Origin: Synechococcus sp. CS-1332
GTDB lineage: Bacteria > Cyanobacteriota > Cyanobacteriia > PCC-6307 > Cyanobiaceae
Direction of reading: 5' to 3'
DNA length: 64,000 bases
Assembly: GCF_025127995.1 (NCBI RefSeq)
Contig: NZ_JAHLYP010000040.1
Coordinates: 1 to 64,000, forward strand
The notes below the pieces were generated by a model, which searched no databases, was not told where the DNA came from, and saw only the letters and a program-made list of their open reading frames with translations. Of this stretch, positions 57,371 through 64,000 are shown in pieces. How positions within the stretch are numbered: position 1 is the first letter of the stretch; each line of letters begins with the position of its first letter. Both the position numbers and the translations under genes were made by a program.

Positions 57371-58405
57371 ATGGAGTCGAGCCTGGTCCTACAGAACCTG
57401 CTCTCAGCGCCGGTGCTCTTCTTCTTTCTGGGCATCCTCGGCGTACTGGTGGGCTCCGACCTGGAGATCCCCTCCCCGCTGCCCAAGCTGTTCTCCCTGT
57501 ACCTGCTGCTGGCGATCGGCTTCAAGGGAGGCATGGAGCTGGCCCACAGCGGCCTCGGTCCCCAGGTGCTGCTGACGATCGGAGCGGCGGTGGTGATGTC
57601 CCTGCTGGTGCCCCTGACGAGCTTCCTGCTGTTGCGGCTGCGCCTGGATGGCTATAACGCCGCCGCCATCGCGGCCTCCTATGGCTCGATCAGCGCCGTG
57701 ACCTTCATCACGGCCGAGAGCTTCCTCAATGTTCTGGAGGTGAACTTCGACGGCTTCATGGTGGCGGCCCTGGCCCTGATGGAATCGCCGGCGATCGTGG
57801 TGGGGGTGATCCTGGCCAAGCTCTCGGCCCCGGCCGAGGATCGGGAGTCCGCCGGGGACCAGGAGAACCGCGGTGATCAGGAGAACGGGGGGGGGGGTCT
57901 GCGCTGGCGGGAAGTGCTCCAGGAGGCCTTTCTCAACGGTTCGGTGTACCTGTTGATCGGCAGTCTGGTGATCGGCTATGTGGTGGCGGCCTTCAGCCCG
58001 GCGGGGCTGGAGAAGATGGATCCCTTCACCGAAAAACTGTTCTACGGAGCCCTCTGTTTCTTCCTGCTCGACATGGGCATCGTGGCGGCGCAACGGCTGC
58101 GGGACCTGCGCCAGACGGGGGCCTTCCTGATCGGCTTCTCCCTGCTGGCCCCCCCCGTGCACGCCTTGGTGGGACTGCTGGTCAGTGCCCTGCTGGGCCT
58201 GAGCCAGGGCAACACCCTGCTGTTCATGGTGCTCTGCGCCAGCGCCTCGTACATCGCCGTGCCGGCGGCGATGCGCATGACCGTTCCCCAGGCCAACCCG
58301 AGCCTGTACATCTCCACAGCCCTGGGTCTCACCTTCCCCTTCAATGTGGTGATCGGAATTCCTCTGTACATGGCGCTGACCCGACACTTCATCCCGGTCG
58401 GCTGA
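57371..58405 (+). CDS. sbtA: Sodium-dependent bicarbonate transporter SbtA
   Basis: 344 residues. High-affinity Na+/HCO3- symporter of the plasma membrane. About ten hydrophobic helices form two repeats split by a cytoplasmic loop. Marks: LQNLLSAPVLFFFLGILGVLVGSDL, the substrate region AIAASYGSISAVTFITAESFL in pieces (about residues 100-120), and CASASYIAVPAAMRMTVPQANPSLYI in pieces. The loop (about 155-185) is polar, with a repeated DQEN and a GGGG coded by an 11-G run. ATG at 57371. sbtB follows 46 bases later. Confidence 0.93.
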   Translation: MESSLVLQNLLSAPVLFFFLGILGVLVGSDLEIPSPLPKLFSLYLLLAIGFKGGMELAHSGLGPQVLLTIGAAVVMSLLVPLTSFLLLRLRLDGYNAAAIAASYGSISAVTFITAESFLNVLEVNFDGFMVAALALMESPAIVVGVILAKLSAPAEDRESAGDQENRGDQENGGGGLRWREVLQEAFLNGSVYLLIGSLVIGYVVAAFSPAGLEKMDPFTEKLFYGALCFFLLDMGIVAAQRLRDLRQTGAFLIGFSLLAPPVHALVGLLVSALLGLSQGNTLLFMVLCASASYIAVPAAMRMTVPQANPSLYISTALGLTFPFNVVIGIPLYMALTRHFIPVG

Positions 58406-58451
58406 GCCCAGGCCCCACGCCATCCCCTCGCCAAACCTTTGCCCCGACACC

Positions 58452-58733
58452 ATGAAACGAATCGATCTGTTTCTCAGCGAACGGGAGTTGAACCGGGTCT
58501 GCAAGGCCATCACCGCGGCCGGAGCCAAGGGCTATTCGGTGATGCGGCACGTCACGGGCATGGGGCCGTCCGGGGAGATCTCCGAAGGGATGGATTTCAG
58601 CGGGCTGGGGGCCAATGCCCACGTGATCGTGTTCGTCGAGGACGCCGTGCTGGCGGCCGTGGGCAAGGCCCTGAAGCCCCTGCTGAAGCGCTATGGCGGG
58701 GTGGGCTTCGTCTCGAGCGCCGAGCCCCTCTGA
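58452..58733 (+). CDS. sbtB: PII-like regulator SbtB
   Basis: 93 residues. A trimeric PII-like protein that binds adenine nucleotides (AMP, cAMP, ATP) and inhibits or tunes SbtA. The ferredoxin-like fold is visible: MKRIDLFLSERELNRVCKAI, AGAKGYSVMRHVTGMGPSGE with the T-loop region, AHVIVFVED, and a final VGFVSSAEPL. Many SbtB proteins end with a redox-active CGPxGC loop; this one stops before it. It directly follows sbtA, the usual pair. Confidence 0.88.
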   Translation: MKRIDLFLSERELNRVCKAITAAGAKGYSVMRHVTGMGPSGEISEGMDFSGLGANAHVIVFVEDAVLAAVGKALKPLLKRYGGVGFVSSAEPL

Positions 58734-58773
58734 ACCAGGCTGGCGGTCCCGCAGCAACCGCGCCGGAAGCAGC

Positions 58774-58809
58774 GATCAAGCAAAGCTTGCATTTTATGTT
58801 GCACTGATC
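58774..58809 (+). terminator. Weak terminator-like hairpin after sbtB
   Basis: CAAGC-AAA-GCTTG (58777-58789) followed by CATTTT, all enclosed by an outer GATCA/TGATC pair. It is the only AT-rich spot in this region. It may end the sbtAB message before the carboxysome operon. Confidence 0.4.
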
Positions 58810-58864
58810 AGCCGTCCTTATCAACCGATCGCAAAACCTTGATGGCCGCCGGGCTGCCAATCGC

Positions 58865-58886
58865 TTGACGGAGGGTTTGACGGAGG
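58865..58886. promoter_or_regulatory. Tandem TTGACGGAGG repeat upstream of csoS1A
   Basis: Two perfect copies of TTGACGGAGG at 58865-58874 and 58877-58886, spaced 12 bases start to start, 49-70 bases before the csoS1A ATG. Each contains a -35-like TTGACG. The near one-helical-turn spacing is typical of paired binding sites for a regulator. The site could control the whole carboxysome operon. Confidence 0.45.
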
Positions 58887-58934
58887 AGCAAGGTTGCACA
58901 CGAACATTCCACCCCCCTCCTCCAGGAGCAGGTA

Positions 58935-59246
58935 ATGGCAAACGAAACCATGGGCATCGCCCTCGGCATGATCGAGACACGCGGTCTGGTCCCCGCCATC
59001 GAAGCGGCTGACGCCATGACCAAAGCCGCCGAAGTGCGCCTCATCGGTCGCGAATTCGTCGGAGGCGGCTACGTGACCGTCCTGGTGCGGGGTGAAACCG
59101 GTGCCGTCAACGCCGCCGTCCGCGCCGGCGCCGACGCCTGCGAGCGCGTGGGTGACGGCCTGGTGGCCGCCCACATCATCGCCCGTCCCCACCGTGAAGT
59201 GGAGCCGGCGCTGAACAGCAGCTTCGGCCTGGGATCGAAGGACTGA
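58935..59246 (+). CDS. csoS1A: Carboxysome shell protein CsoS1A (BMC-H)
   Basis: 103 residues, a single BMC domain forming hexamers that tile the shell facets. Marks: GIALGMIETRGLVPAIEAADAM in pieces, the pore loop REFVGGGYVTVLVRG, and VGDGLVAAHIIARPHREVEPAL. A clear AGGAG lies 10 bases before the ATG. It is the first gene of the csoS1A-cbbL-cbbS-csoS2-csoSCA operon. Strong sequence match; paralogs CsoS1B/C are lacking in the visible part. Confidence 0.95.
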   Translation: MANETMGIALGMIETRGLVPAIEAADAMTKAAEVRLIGREFVGGGYVTVLVRGETGAVNAAVRAGADACERVGDGLVAAHIIARPHREVEPALNSSFGLGSKD

Positions 59247-59272
59247 GCGGTCAAGCCGACCCTCTGATTTTT

Positions 59273-59291
59273 CATCCGAACCCATCCGAAC
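59273..59291 (+). repeat. Tandem CATCCGAAC repeat in the cbbL leader
   Basis: Two copies of CATCCGAAC with a 10-base period (59273-59281, 59283-59291) directly before the cbbL ATG. No Shine-Dalgarno sequence is seen there. A weak GGTC/GACC hairpin with TTTTT (about 59250-59272) lies just upstream. Confidence 0.45.
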
Positions 59292-59297
59292 AATCCC

Positions 59298-60710
59298 ATG
59301 AGCAAGAAGTACGACGCCGGGGTCAAGGAGTACCGCGACACTTACTGGACTCCCGATTACGTCCCCCTCGACACCGACCTGCTGGCCTGCTTCAAGTGCA
59401 CCGGCCAGGAAGGTGTGCCCAAGGAAGAAGTGGCTGCCGCCGTGGCCGCCGAGTCCTCCACCGGCACCTGGTCCACTGTGTGGTCCGAGCTCCTCACCGA
59501 TCTCGACTTTTACAAGGGCCGCTGCTACCGCATCGAAGACGTCCCTGGTGACAAGGAGTCGTTCTATGCCTTCATCGCCTACCCCCTCGACCTGTTCGAG
59601 GAAGGCTCGGTGACCAACGTGCTCACCTCCCTGGTGGGCAACGTGTTCGGCTTCAAGGCCCTGCGTCACCTGCGTCTGGAAGACATCCGCTTCCCGATGG
59701 CCTTCATCAAGACCTGCCCCGGCCCGCCGAACGGCATCTGCGTCGAACGCGACCGGATGAACAAGTACGGCCGTCCCCTGCTGGGTTGCACCATCAAGCC
59801 GAAGCTCGGCCTCTCCGGCAAGAACTACGGCCGGGTGGTCTACGAATGCCTCCGCGGCGGCCTCGACTTCACCAAGGACGACGAGAACATCAACTCCCAG
59901 CCCTTCCAGCGTTGGCAGAACCGTTTCGAGTTCGTGGCCGAAGCCGTGGAACTCGCCCAGGAAGAAACCGGCGAGAAGAAGGGGCACTACCTCAACTGCA
60001 CCGCCGCCACTCCTGAGGAGATGTACGAGCGGGCCGAGTTCGCCAAGGAACTCGGACAGCCGATCATCATGCACGACTACATCACCGGTGGCTTCACGGC
60101 CAACACCGGTCTGTCGAAGTGGTGCCGCAAGAACGGCATGCTGCTCCACATTCACCGGGCCATGCACGCGGTGATCGACCGCCATCCCAAGCACGGCATC
60201 CACTTCCGGGTGCTGGCCAAGTGCCTGCGCCTCTCCGGTGGCGACCAGCTGCACACCGGCACCGTGGTGGGCAAGCTCGAGGGTGACCGTCAGACCACCC
60301 TGGGCTTCATCGACCAGCTGCGTGAATCCTTCATTCCCGAAGATCGCACCCGCGGCAACTTCTTCGATCAGGACTGGGGTTCGATGCCCGGCGTCTTCGC
60401 CGTGGCCTCCGGCGGCATCCACGTGTGGCACATGCCCGCCCTGGTTGCCATCTTCGGTGACGACTCCGTGCTCCAGTTCGGTGGTGGCACCCACGGTCAC
60501 CCCTGGGGTTCGGCCGCCGGCGCCGCCGCCAACCGGGTGGCCCTGGAAGCCTGCGTCAAGGCCCGCAACGCCGGCCGCGAAATCGAGAAGGAAGGCCGCG
60601 ACATCCTCCTGGAAGCCGCCAAGCACAGCCCCGAGCTGGCCATCGCCCTCGAGACCTGGAAGGAAATCAAGTTCGAGTTCGACACCGTCGACAAACTCGA
60701 CGTCGGCTGA
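59298..60710 (+). CDS. cbbL: Ribulose-bisphosphate carboxylase large subunit, Form IA
   Basis: 470 residues. Fixes CO2 onto ribulose bisphosphate, inside carboxysomes. The active-site residues are visible: [11 protein letters not shown] (catalytic Lys), [12 protein letters not shown] (carbamylated Lys, Asp, Glu), [20 protein letters not shown], and [14 protein letters not shown]. The N-terminus [25 protein letters not shown] is the Form IA type found in alpha-cyanobacteria. Starts 51 bases after csoS1A. The stop codon sits in the loop of a perfect hairpin. Confidence 0.97.
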   Translation: MSKKYDAGVKEYRDTYWTPDYVPLDTDLLACFKCTGQEGVPKEEVAAAVAAESSTGTWSTVWSELLTDLDFYKGRCYRIEDVPGDKESFYAFIAYPLDLFEEGSVTNVLTSLVGNVFGFKALRHLRLEDIRFPMAFIKTCPGPPNGICVERDRMNKYGRPLLGCTIKPKLGLSGKNYGRVVYECLRGGLDFTKDDENINSQPFQRWQNRFEFVAEAVELAQEETGEKKGHYLNCTAATPEEMYERAEFAKELGQPIIMHDYITGGFTANTGLSKWCRKNGMLLHIHRAMHAVIDRHPKHGIHFRVLAKCLRLSGGDQLHTGTVVGKLEGDRQTTLGFIDQLRESFIPEDRTRGNFFDQDWGSMPGVFAVASGGIHVWHMPALVAIFGDDSVLQFGGGTHGHPWGSAAGAAANRVALEACVKARNAGREIEKEGRDILLEAAKHSPELAIALETWKEIKFEFDTVDKLDVG

Positions 60711-60716
60711 GCCGAC
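60702..60716 (+). other. Hairpin with the cbbL stop codon in its loop
   Basis: GTCGGC-TGA-GCCGAC: a perfect 6-bp stem whose three-base loop is exactly the cbbL stop codon. It lies at the head of the 97-base cbbL-cbbS gap. Confidence 0.6.
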
Positions 60717-60737
60717 ACCCGGCCCCATGCCTTGCCA

Positions 60738-60770
60738 CCGCTGACCGACGGTTCAACCACCGGTCAGCGG
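60738..60770 (+). other. Strong hairpin in the cbbL-cbbS gap
   Basis: CCGCTGACCG pairs perfectly with CGGTCAGCGG (10 bp) around a 13-base loop. There is no T-run, so it is more likely an RNA stabiliser or processing site than a terminator. It follows the stop-codon hairpin by 21 bases. Confidence 0.6.
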
Positions 60771-60807
60771 AGCTGGGCTTCCCATCCCATTCCCCTCAAG
60801 GATCCCC

Positions 60808-61149
60808 ATGCCCTTCAAGAGCACCGTGGGTGACTATCAAACAGTCGCCACCCTGGAGACCTTCGGCTTCCTCCCGCCGATGACCCAGGACGAGATCTAT
60901 GACCAGATCGCCTACATCATTGCCCAGGGCTGGAGCCCCCTGGTCGAGCACGTCCACCCCAGCCGCTCCATGGCCACCTACTGGTCCTTCTGGAAGCTGC
61001 CCTTCTTCGGTGAGAAGGATCTCGGCGTGATCGTGAACGAACTGGAGTCCTGCCACAGGGCCTACCCGGACCATCACGTGCGCCTCGTGGGCTACGACGC
61101 CTACACCCAGAGTCAGGGTGCCTGCTTCGTCGTGTTCGAAGGCCGCTGA
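60808..61149 (+). CDS. cbbS: Ribulose-bisphosphate carboxylase small subunit, Form IA
   Basis: 113 residues. Caps the L8S8 enzyme. Marks: PFKSTVGDYQTVATLETFGFLPP, DQIAYIIAQGWSPLVEHVHPSR in pieces, TYWSFWKLPFFGEKD, and HVRLVGYDAYTQSQGACFVVFEGR in pieces. An AAGGA ribosome-binding site lies 8 bases before the ATG. The stop codon is in a CCGCTG/CAGCGG hairpin. csoS2 follows after 72 bases. Confidence 0.97.
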   Translation: MPFKSTVGDYQTVATLETFGFLPPMTQDEIYDQIAYIIAQGWSPLVEHVHPSRSMATYWSFWKLPFFGEKDLGVIVNELESCHRAYPDHHVRLVGYDAYTQSQGACFVVFEGR

Positions 61150-61189
61150 TCCAGCGGTCCCAGCGGATCCCGGCCGGCGGTCGGGGTCC
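61143..61189 (+). other. Two hairpins in the cbbS-csoS2 gap
   Basis: First: CCGCTG-ATC-CAGCGG (61143-61157), a perfect 6-bp stem that includes the cbbS stop. Second: GGATCCCG/CGGGGTCC (61165-61172 with 61182-61189), 8 bp with one T-G pair, followed by ATCACTTTT. The second could act as a weak terminator that reduces csoS2 output relative to Rubisco. Confidence 0.45.
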
Positions 61190-61221
61190 ATCACTTTTGA
61201 TCATCCATTCACGGGGCGGAC

Positions 61222-63657
61222 ATGGCCAGGACCACCAGTCGGGAAGCAGCTCTGGAGCGCCGCAAGGCCCTCACCAACGGCGGCAAGAAAGCCACCGCCC
61301 AGTTCATGTCCTCCCCGGGACGGGTGCGCACGGCCGCCGATGCCCAGCGCAGCCGCACCGAAGTAGCGAGTCCTGCGTCAGCCCCTGCCGAGGTCGCACC
61401 ACGCAGCAGCGCCGCACCACGCCGTGCCTCCACCTCGCTGACCTCCCCTTCCAGTTCCGGCCATCGCAGCAACGCCAAGCCGTTGGCGAACCCCAGCCGC
61501 AACCTGGTGCTGGAGCGCCGTGAAGCCCTCTCCCGCCGTGGCAAGCGCGCTGACACCTCCCGCGATCGCACCCGTCAGGAGGTGATGAGCGCCTCCAAAT
61601 CCAACACCACCCCCGCCAGCTCCGCGGTGGCAAGCGATCGCCCCTGTGGCTGCAAGGACGCCAAGGCGGCAGCGGCCGCCAGCCCCAGCAGCTCCACCGG
61701 CCTGGGGGCGTCCCTGGCTAATCGCAGCGCTCGCAACGGCACTGGCGAGCGCCGTGGCGTCGCCAAGCGCACCGCCCAGCACAACCCCAGCCGGGCGATC
61801 GTCATGGCCCGCCGTGAGGCCCTCTCCAAGCGCGGCAAATCCGCCAGCGCCCCCACCAGCGCCGTCGCCGCCTCGGTGGCGCGCCAGGCGAACCCCGATA
61901 TGAGCAGCCGCGAGCTGGCCCAGAAGGTGCGCGAACTGAAGTGCAAGGTGGGCTCCGCCGGCAGCTCCCGCAGCGGTGGCTCCCGTCCCACCGGCCCCCG
62001 CCGGGGCCAGGCCAAGATTGATGCCACCGCCGATGCCCATTGGAAAGTTGGCGTGAGCGAGACGGTCCGGGGCCAGGTCGTCACCGGCACCCAGGCCAAC
62101 CGTTCCCTCAAGACCACCGGCAACGAGGCCAGCACCTGCCGGCCGGTCACCGGCACCGAGTACCTGGGCGCCGAAATCTTCCGCACCTTCTGCCAGAGCG
62201 ACCCCACTCCGCTGCAGCCCGCCAAGGTGCGGGTGAGCGCCACCAGCCACGGCAACCGGGTCACGGGCAACGAAGTGGGCCGCTCTGAAAAAGTCACCGG
62301 CGACGAACCCGGCACCTGCAAGACCATCACCGGCACCGAATACATCTCCGCCAACCAGAGCGCCGCCTGGTGCGGCACCACCAGCCCCTCCCCCCGCAAG
62401 GTGGGGCTCACCCGCACCACCGCCGGCCGGCCTGTTTCCGGGGTGATCGTGGAGCGCTCCGAGCGGGTCACCGGCAACGAGCCCGGCGCCAATCGCCAGC
62501 TCACCGGGACCCAGTACGTGGGTGACCAGTCGGAGGTGCCAGGGCGCGCTCCAGCCAAGGTCAGCAGCCTGCACACCCTGCGCGGCACCGGCATCACCGG
62601 CACCCATGTGGGCCGCAGCGAGCACGTCACCGGCGACGAGCCGGGCTCCTGCCGAATGGTCACCGGCGACGAGTACATCGGCACCCAGCAGTTCGAGCAG
62701 TTCTGCGGCACCAAACCAGCACCGGAAGCCGCCAAGGTCGGGTTCAGCGTCACCAACAAGGCACTGGTGGTGAGCGGCACTCGAACCGGCCGTTCCGAGA
62801 AGGTCACCGGCGATGAACCCGGCACCTGCAAGGCCGTCACCGGCACCCCCTACGCCGGCATGGAGCAGGCCGGCACCTGGTGCGCCTCCGACCGGGTGGC
62901 CGAGATCCGCCAGCGCACCCCCGCCCGCATGGGCACCCCGGGACCGCGTCTCAGCGGCCTGCAGCCCGGCATCGGCGGTGTCATGACCGGTGCCGAGCAT
63001 GGCGCCTGCGAGGACATCACCGGCACCCCCTACATCGGTGGCGACCAGCTGGCTGAAGCCTGCGGCGCCGCCGCAACCCAGGACGCGGATTTCCCCCAGC
63101 CCCTCACGGGTCAACCCTGGCAGCAGTTCAGCGTCCAGTCCCCAGCCCGTGCCGCCCATACGGCCCAGACCGCCCGCCAGCGCCCTGGTGGCGTCACTGG
63201 CAACAGCTACGAACAGGGCAACCGCATCACCGGCCCCTTCGACATGGCCGCCGACAAGGTGACCGGCACCGAACAGTTCCGCTTCGACCGGCGCGGCCCG
63301 GCGCCGGTCCGGCAGCGATCGACGCAACCCCCCGGAGCGGTCCGGCAGCGCCAACCGGCCGCGCCGGTGACCGTGGACGAAGATGCCCGTCCCACCTCCC
63401 GTATCACCGGCGAAGGCCTCTCCGCCGGCCTGAACATCACCGGTGATGACTGGGGTCGTGGCAAGCACGTGACCGGTACCGAGGGGGCCTCGGCCCGTCG
63501 CCGCAACCCCAGCAGGGTCGGTCCGATGGCGGCCATGCCCGGCTTCCAGAGCAAGCGCAACGAGGACCTGCCCGAGCCCACCAACAAGATCACCGGATCC
63601 AGCGGCAGCACCAACTCCGGTTCCCTGATCACGGTCTCCGGCGGAGCCCGCGGCTAA
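61222..63657 (+). CDS. csoS2: Carboxysome scaffold protein CsoS2
   Basis: 811 residues, intrinsically disordered scaffold linking Rubisco to the shell. N-terminal region (1-~220): at least three Rubisco-binding repeats with an RxxxxxRRxxxxxxGK core (SREAALERRKALTNGGK, SRNLVLERREALSRRGK, SRAIVMARREALSKRGK). Middle region (~270-640): six M-type repeats with VTG/ITG motifs such as VTGDEPGTCK and ITGTEYI and paired Cys; the third repeat has lost its Cys. C-terminal region ends SLITVSGGARG, the shell-anchoring peptide. No frameshift signal was identified. Confidence 0.96.
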   Translation: MARTTSREAALERRKALTNGGKKATAQFMSSPGRVRTAADAQRSRTEVASPASAPAEVAPRSSAAPRRASTSLTSPSSSGHRSNAKPLANPSRNLVLERREALSRRGKRADTSRDRTRQEVMSASKSNTTPASSAVASDRPCGCKDAKAAAAASPSSSTGLGASLANRSARNGTGERRGVAKRTAQHNPSRAIVMARREALSKRGKSASAPTSAVAASVARQANPDMSSRELAQKVRELKCKVGSAGSSRSGGSRPTGPRRGQAKIDATADAHWKVGVSETVRGQVVTGTQANRSLKTTGNEASTCRPVTGTEYLGAEIFRTFCQSDPTPLQPAKVRVSATSHGNRVTGNEVGRSEKVTGDEPGTCKTITGTEYISANQSAAWCGTTSPSPRKVGLTRTTAGRPVSGVIVERSERVTGNEPGANRQLTGTQYVGDQSEVPGRAPAKVSSLHTLRGTGITGTHVGRSEHVTGDEPGSCRMVTGDEYIGTQQFEQFCGTKPAPEAAKVGFSVTNKALVVSGTRTGRSEKVTGDEPGTCKAVTGTPYAGMEQAGTWCASDRVAEIRQRTPARMGTPGPRLSGLQPGIGGVMTGAEHGACEDITGTPYIGGDQLAEACGAAATQDADFPQPLTGQPWQQFSVQSPARAAHTAQTARQRPGGVTGNSYEQGNRITGPFDMAADKVTGTEQFRFDRRGPAPVRQRSTQPPGAVRQRQPAAPVTVDEDARPTSRITGEGLSAGLNITGDDWGRGKHVTGTEGASARRRNPSRVGPMAAMPGFQSKRNEDLPEPTNKITGSSGSTNSGSLITVSGGARG

Positions 63658-63663
63658 TCTCTG

Positions 63664-64000
63664 ATGCCCCGCCGCCCGGCCCCAGCGATCCGTGCCCTTG
63701 CCCCCAGCGCCCCCCGGCGCCGGAGTGAGGCTCCCGGTGGCGTCGATCTCTCCAGGCGTCTGGCAGCCGTACGGCTCGGTCAGGGGGCGTCCGGCCTCCA
63801 TCCGCTGACGGACAGCGCCGCCAACGCAGCCCTGCAGACCTACGACCGCGGTGTCAAGGACGCCTTCGACCGGATCGTGCCCGTGCTCAAGCGCCTGTCG
63901 GCCCTGCAGCACGAGGATGACTTCGTGGAGCGCGCCCAGGGCCTGGCCCAGGCGGAGCTTGGCTTCAGCCTGCCCCTGCCGATCCTGGAGAAGGCCTGGG
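63664..64000 (+). CDS. csoSCA: Carboxysomal carbonic anhydrase CsoSCA, N-terminal part
   Basis: The first 112 residues are visible before the window ends. CsoSCA is a beta-type carbonic anhydrase bound inside the alpha-carboxysome that turns bicarbonate into CO2 for Rubisco. The basic, disordered start (MPRRPAPAIRALAPSAPRRRR) is followed by the helical N-terminal domain: LTDSAANAALQTYDRGVKDAF, RIVPVLKRLSALQHEDDFVERAQ and LPLPILEKAW. Starts 6 bases after the csoS2 stop, so likely translated in coupling. Confidence 0.9.
   Translation, partial: MPRRPAPAIRALAPSAPRRRSEAPGGVDLSRRLAAVRLGQGASGLHPLTDSAANAALQTYDRGVKDAFDRIVPVLKRLSALQHEDDFVERAQGLAQAELGFSLPLPILEKAW

Noticed and set aside
58821-60728. A long minus-strand frame opposite csoS1A and cbbL
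   Set aside because: The plus strand encodes well-known proteins with every motif in place; the antisense frame is a composition effect.
62391-62403. A C-rich run in csoS2 as a programmed frameshift site, as known in Halothiobacillus
   Set aside because: The run is not in the X-XXY-YYZ register with the reading frame and I saw no clear downstream structure, so two CsoS2 forms are not supported here.
61378-63912. An 844-codon open frame antisense to csoS2
   Set aside because: It is a GC-rich shadow of the csoS2 repeats; its protein is low-complexity Gly/Ala/His with no domain.

Overview
The window is a 64-kb piece of a very GC-rich cyanobacterial chromosome. The gene content points to an alpha-cyanobacterium of the Cyanobium / freshwater Synechococcus type. 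It carries a Form IA Rubisco inside an alpha-carboxysome operon (csoS1D, csoS1A, cbbL, cbbS, csoS2, start of csoSCA), and psaM, psb27, crr6, por, chlLBN, the alkane pair ado/aar, and a ferrochelatase with a light-harvesting-like tail. The presence of sbtA/sbtB next to the carboxysome genes suggests a freshwater, brackish or 'transitional' strain rather than an oligotrophic marine one; that last point is inference. I see no rRNA, tRNA, insertion sequence, CRISPR array or prophage. Genes are packed tightly, with no gene-free stretch above 300 bases, and many convergent neighbours overlap at their 3' ends.

Layout. 1-5.4 kb: end of cobK, cutA, a PfkB-family kinase, purA, psb27, proS. 5.5-14.5 kb: a small HTH-like protein, a methyltransferase, a 2Fe-2S ferredoxin, an ArsC/Spx-like protein, a large membrane protein, lepB, a dihydroorotase-like protein without its metal ligands, a tandem histidine phosphatase and a CPBP protease. 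14.5-24.7 kb: an FtsL-like protein and ftsI, a transaldolase/EF-hand fusion, a stand-alone cyclic-nucleotide-binding domain, a geranylgeranyl-reductase-family flavoprotein, frr, pyrH, cobO, a lone tyrosine recombinase, hemH. 24.6-35.2 kb: an M23 peptidase, acetolactate synthase with a zinc-ribbon tail, an SNase-like protein, ppsA, a COG2509-like flavoprotein, pgeF, a Tab2-family protein, rps1b. 35.2-43 kb: a creatininase-family protein, ado, aar, accA, an SDR, folE, trpF, an M50 protease. 43-49 kb: a lipoate-ligase-like protein, a TauE/SafE permease, crr6, psaM, por, two coupled unknown genes, mntP. 49-55.6 kb: chlN-chlB-chlL on the minus strand and a di-iron-type MBL/GGDEF diguanylate cyclase. 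55.7-64 kb: csoS1D, rdgB, sbtA-sbtB, csoS1A-cbbL-cbbS-csoS2-csoSCA.

How they work together. The right end is a CO2-concentrating and fixation locus: SbtA imports bicarbonate under control of SbtB, CsoS1A and CsoS1D form the shell, CsoS2 packs Rubisco into it, and CsoSCA dehydrates bicarbonate inside. The 45-53 kb block holds both protochlorophyllide reductases, the light-dependent POR and the oxygen-sensitive ChlLBN, beside psaM and the NDH-1 assembly factor crr6. The 36-39 kb block links fatty-acid synthesis (accA) to alkane formation (aar, ado).

Most unusual items: the sbtAB pair placed between rdgB and csoS1A; an 11-G tract inside sbtA; an oxygen-sensor-like diguanylate cyclase beside the oxygen-labile DPOR operon; hairpins built around stop codons in the cbbL-cbbS region; a trpF whose catalytic N-terminus has no ATG, GTG or TTG start; a pseudo-dihydroorotase; and a zinc ribbon whose DNA also encodes the start of the next protein.
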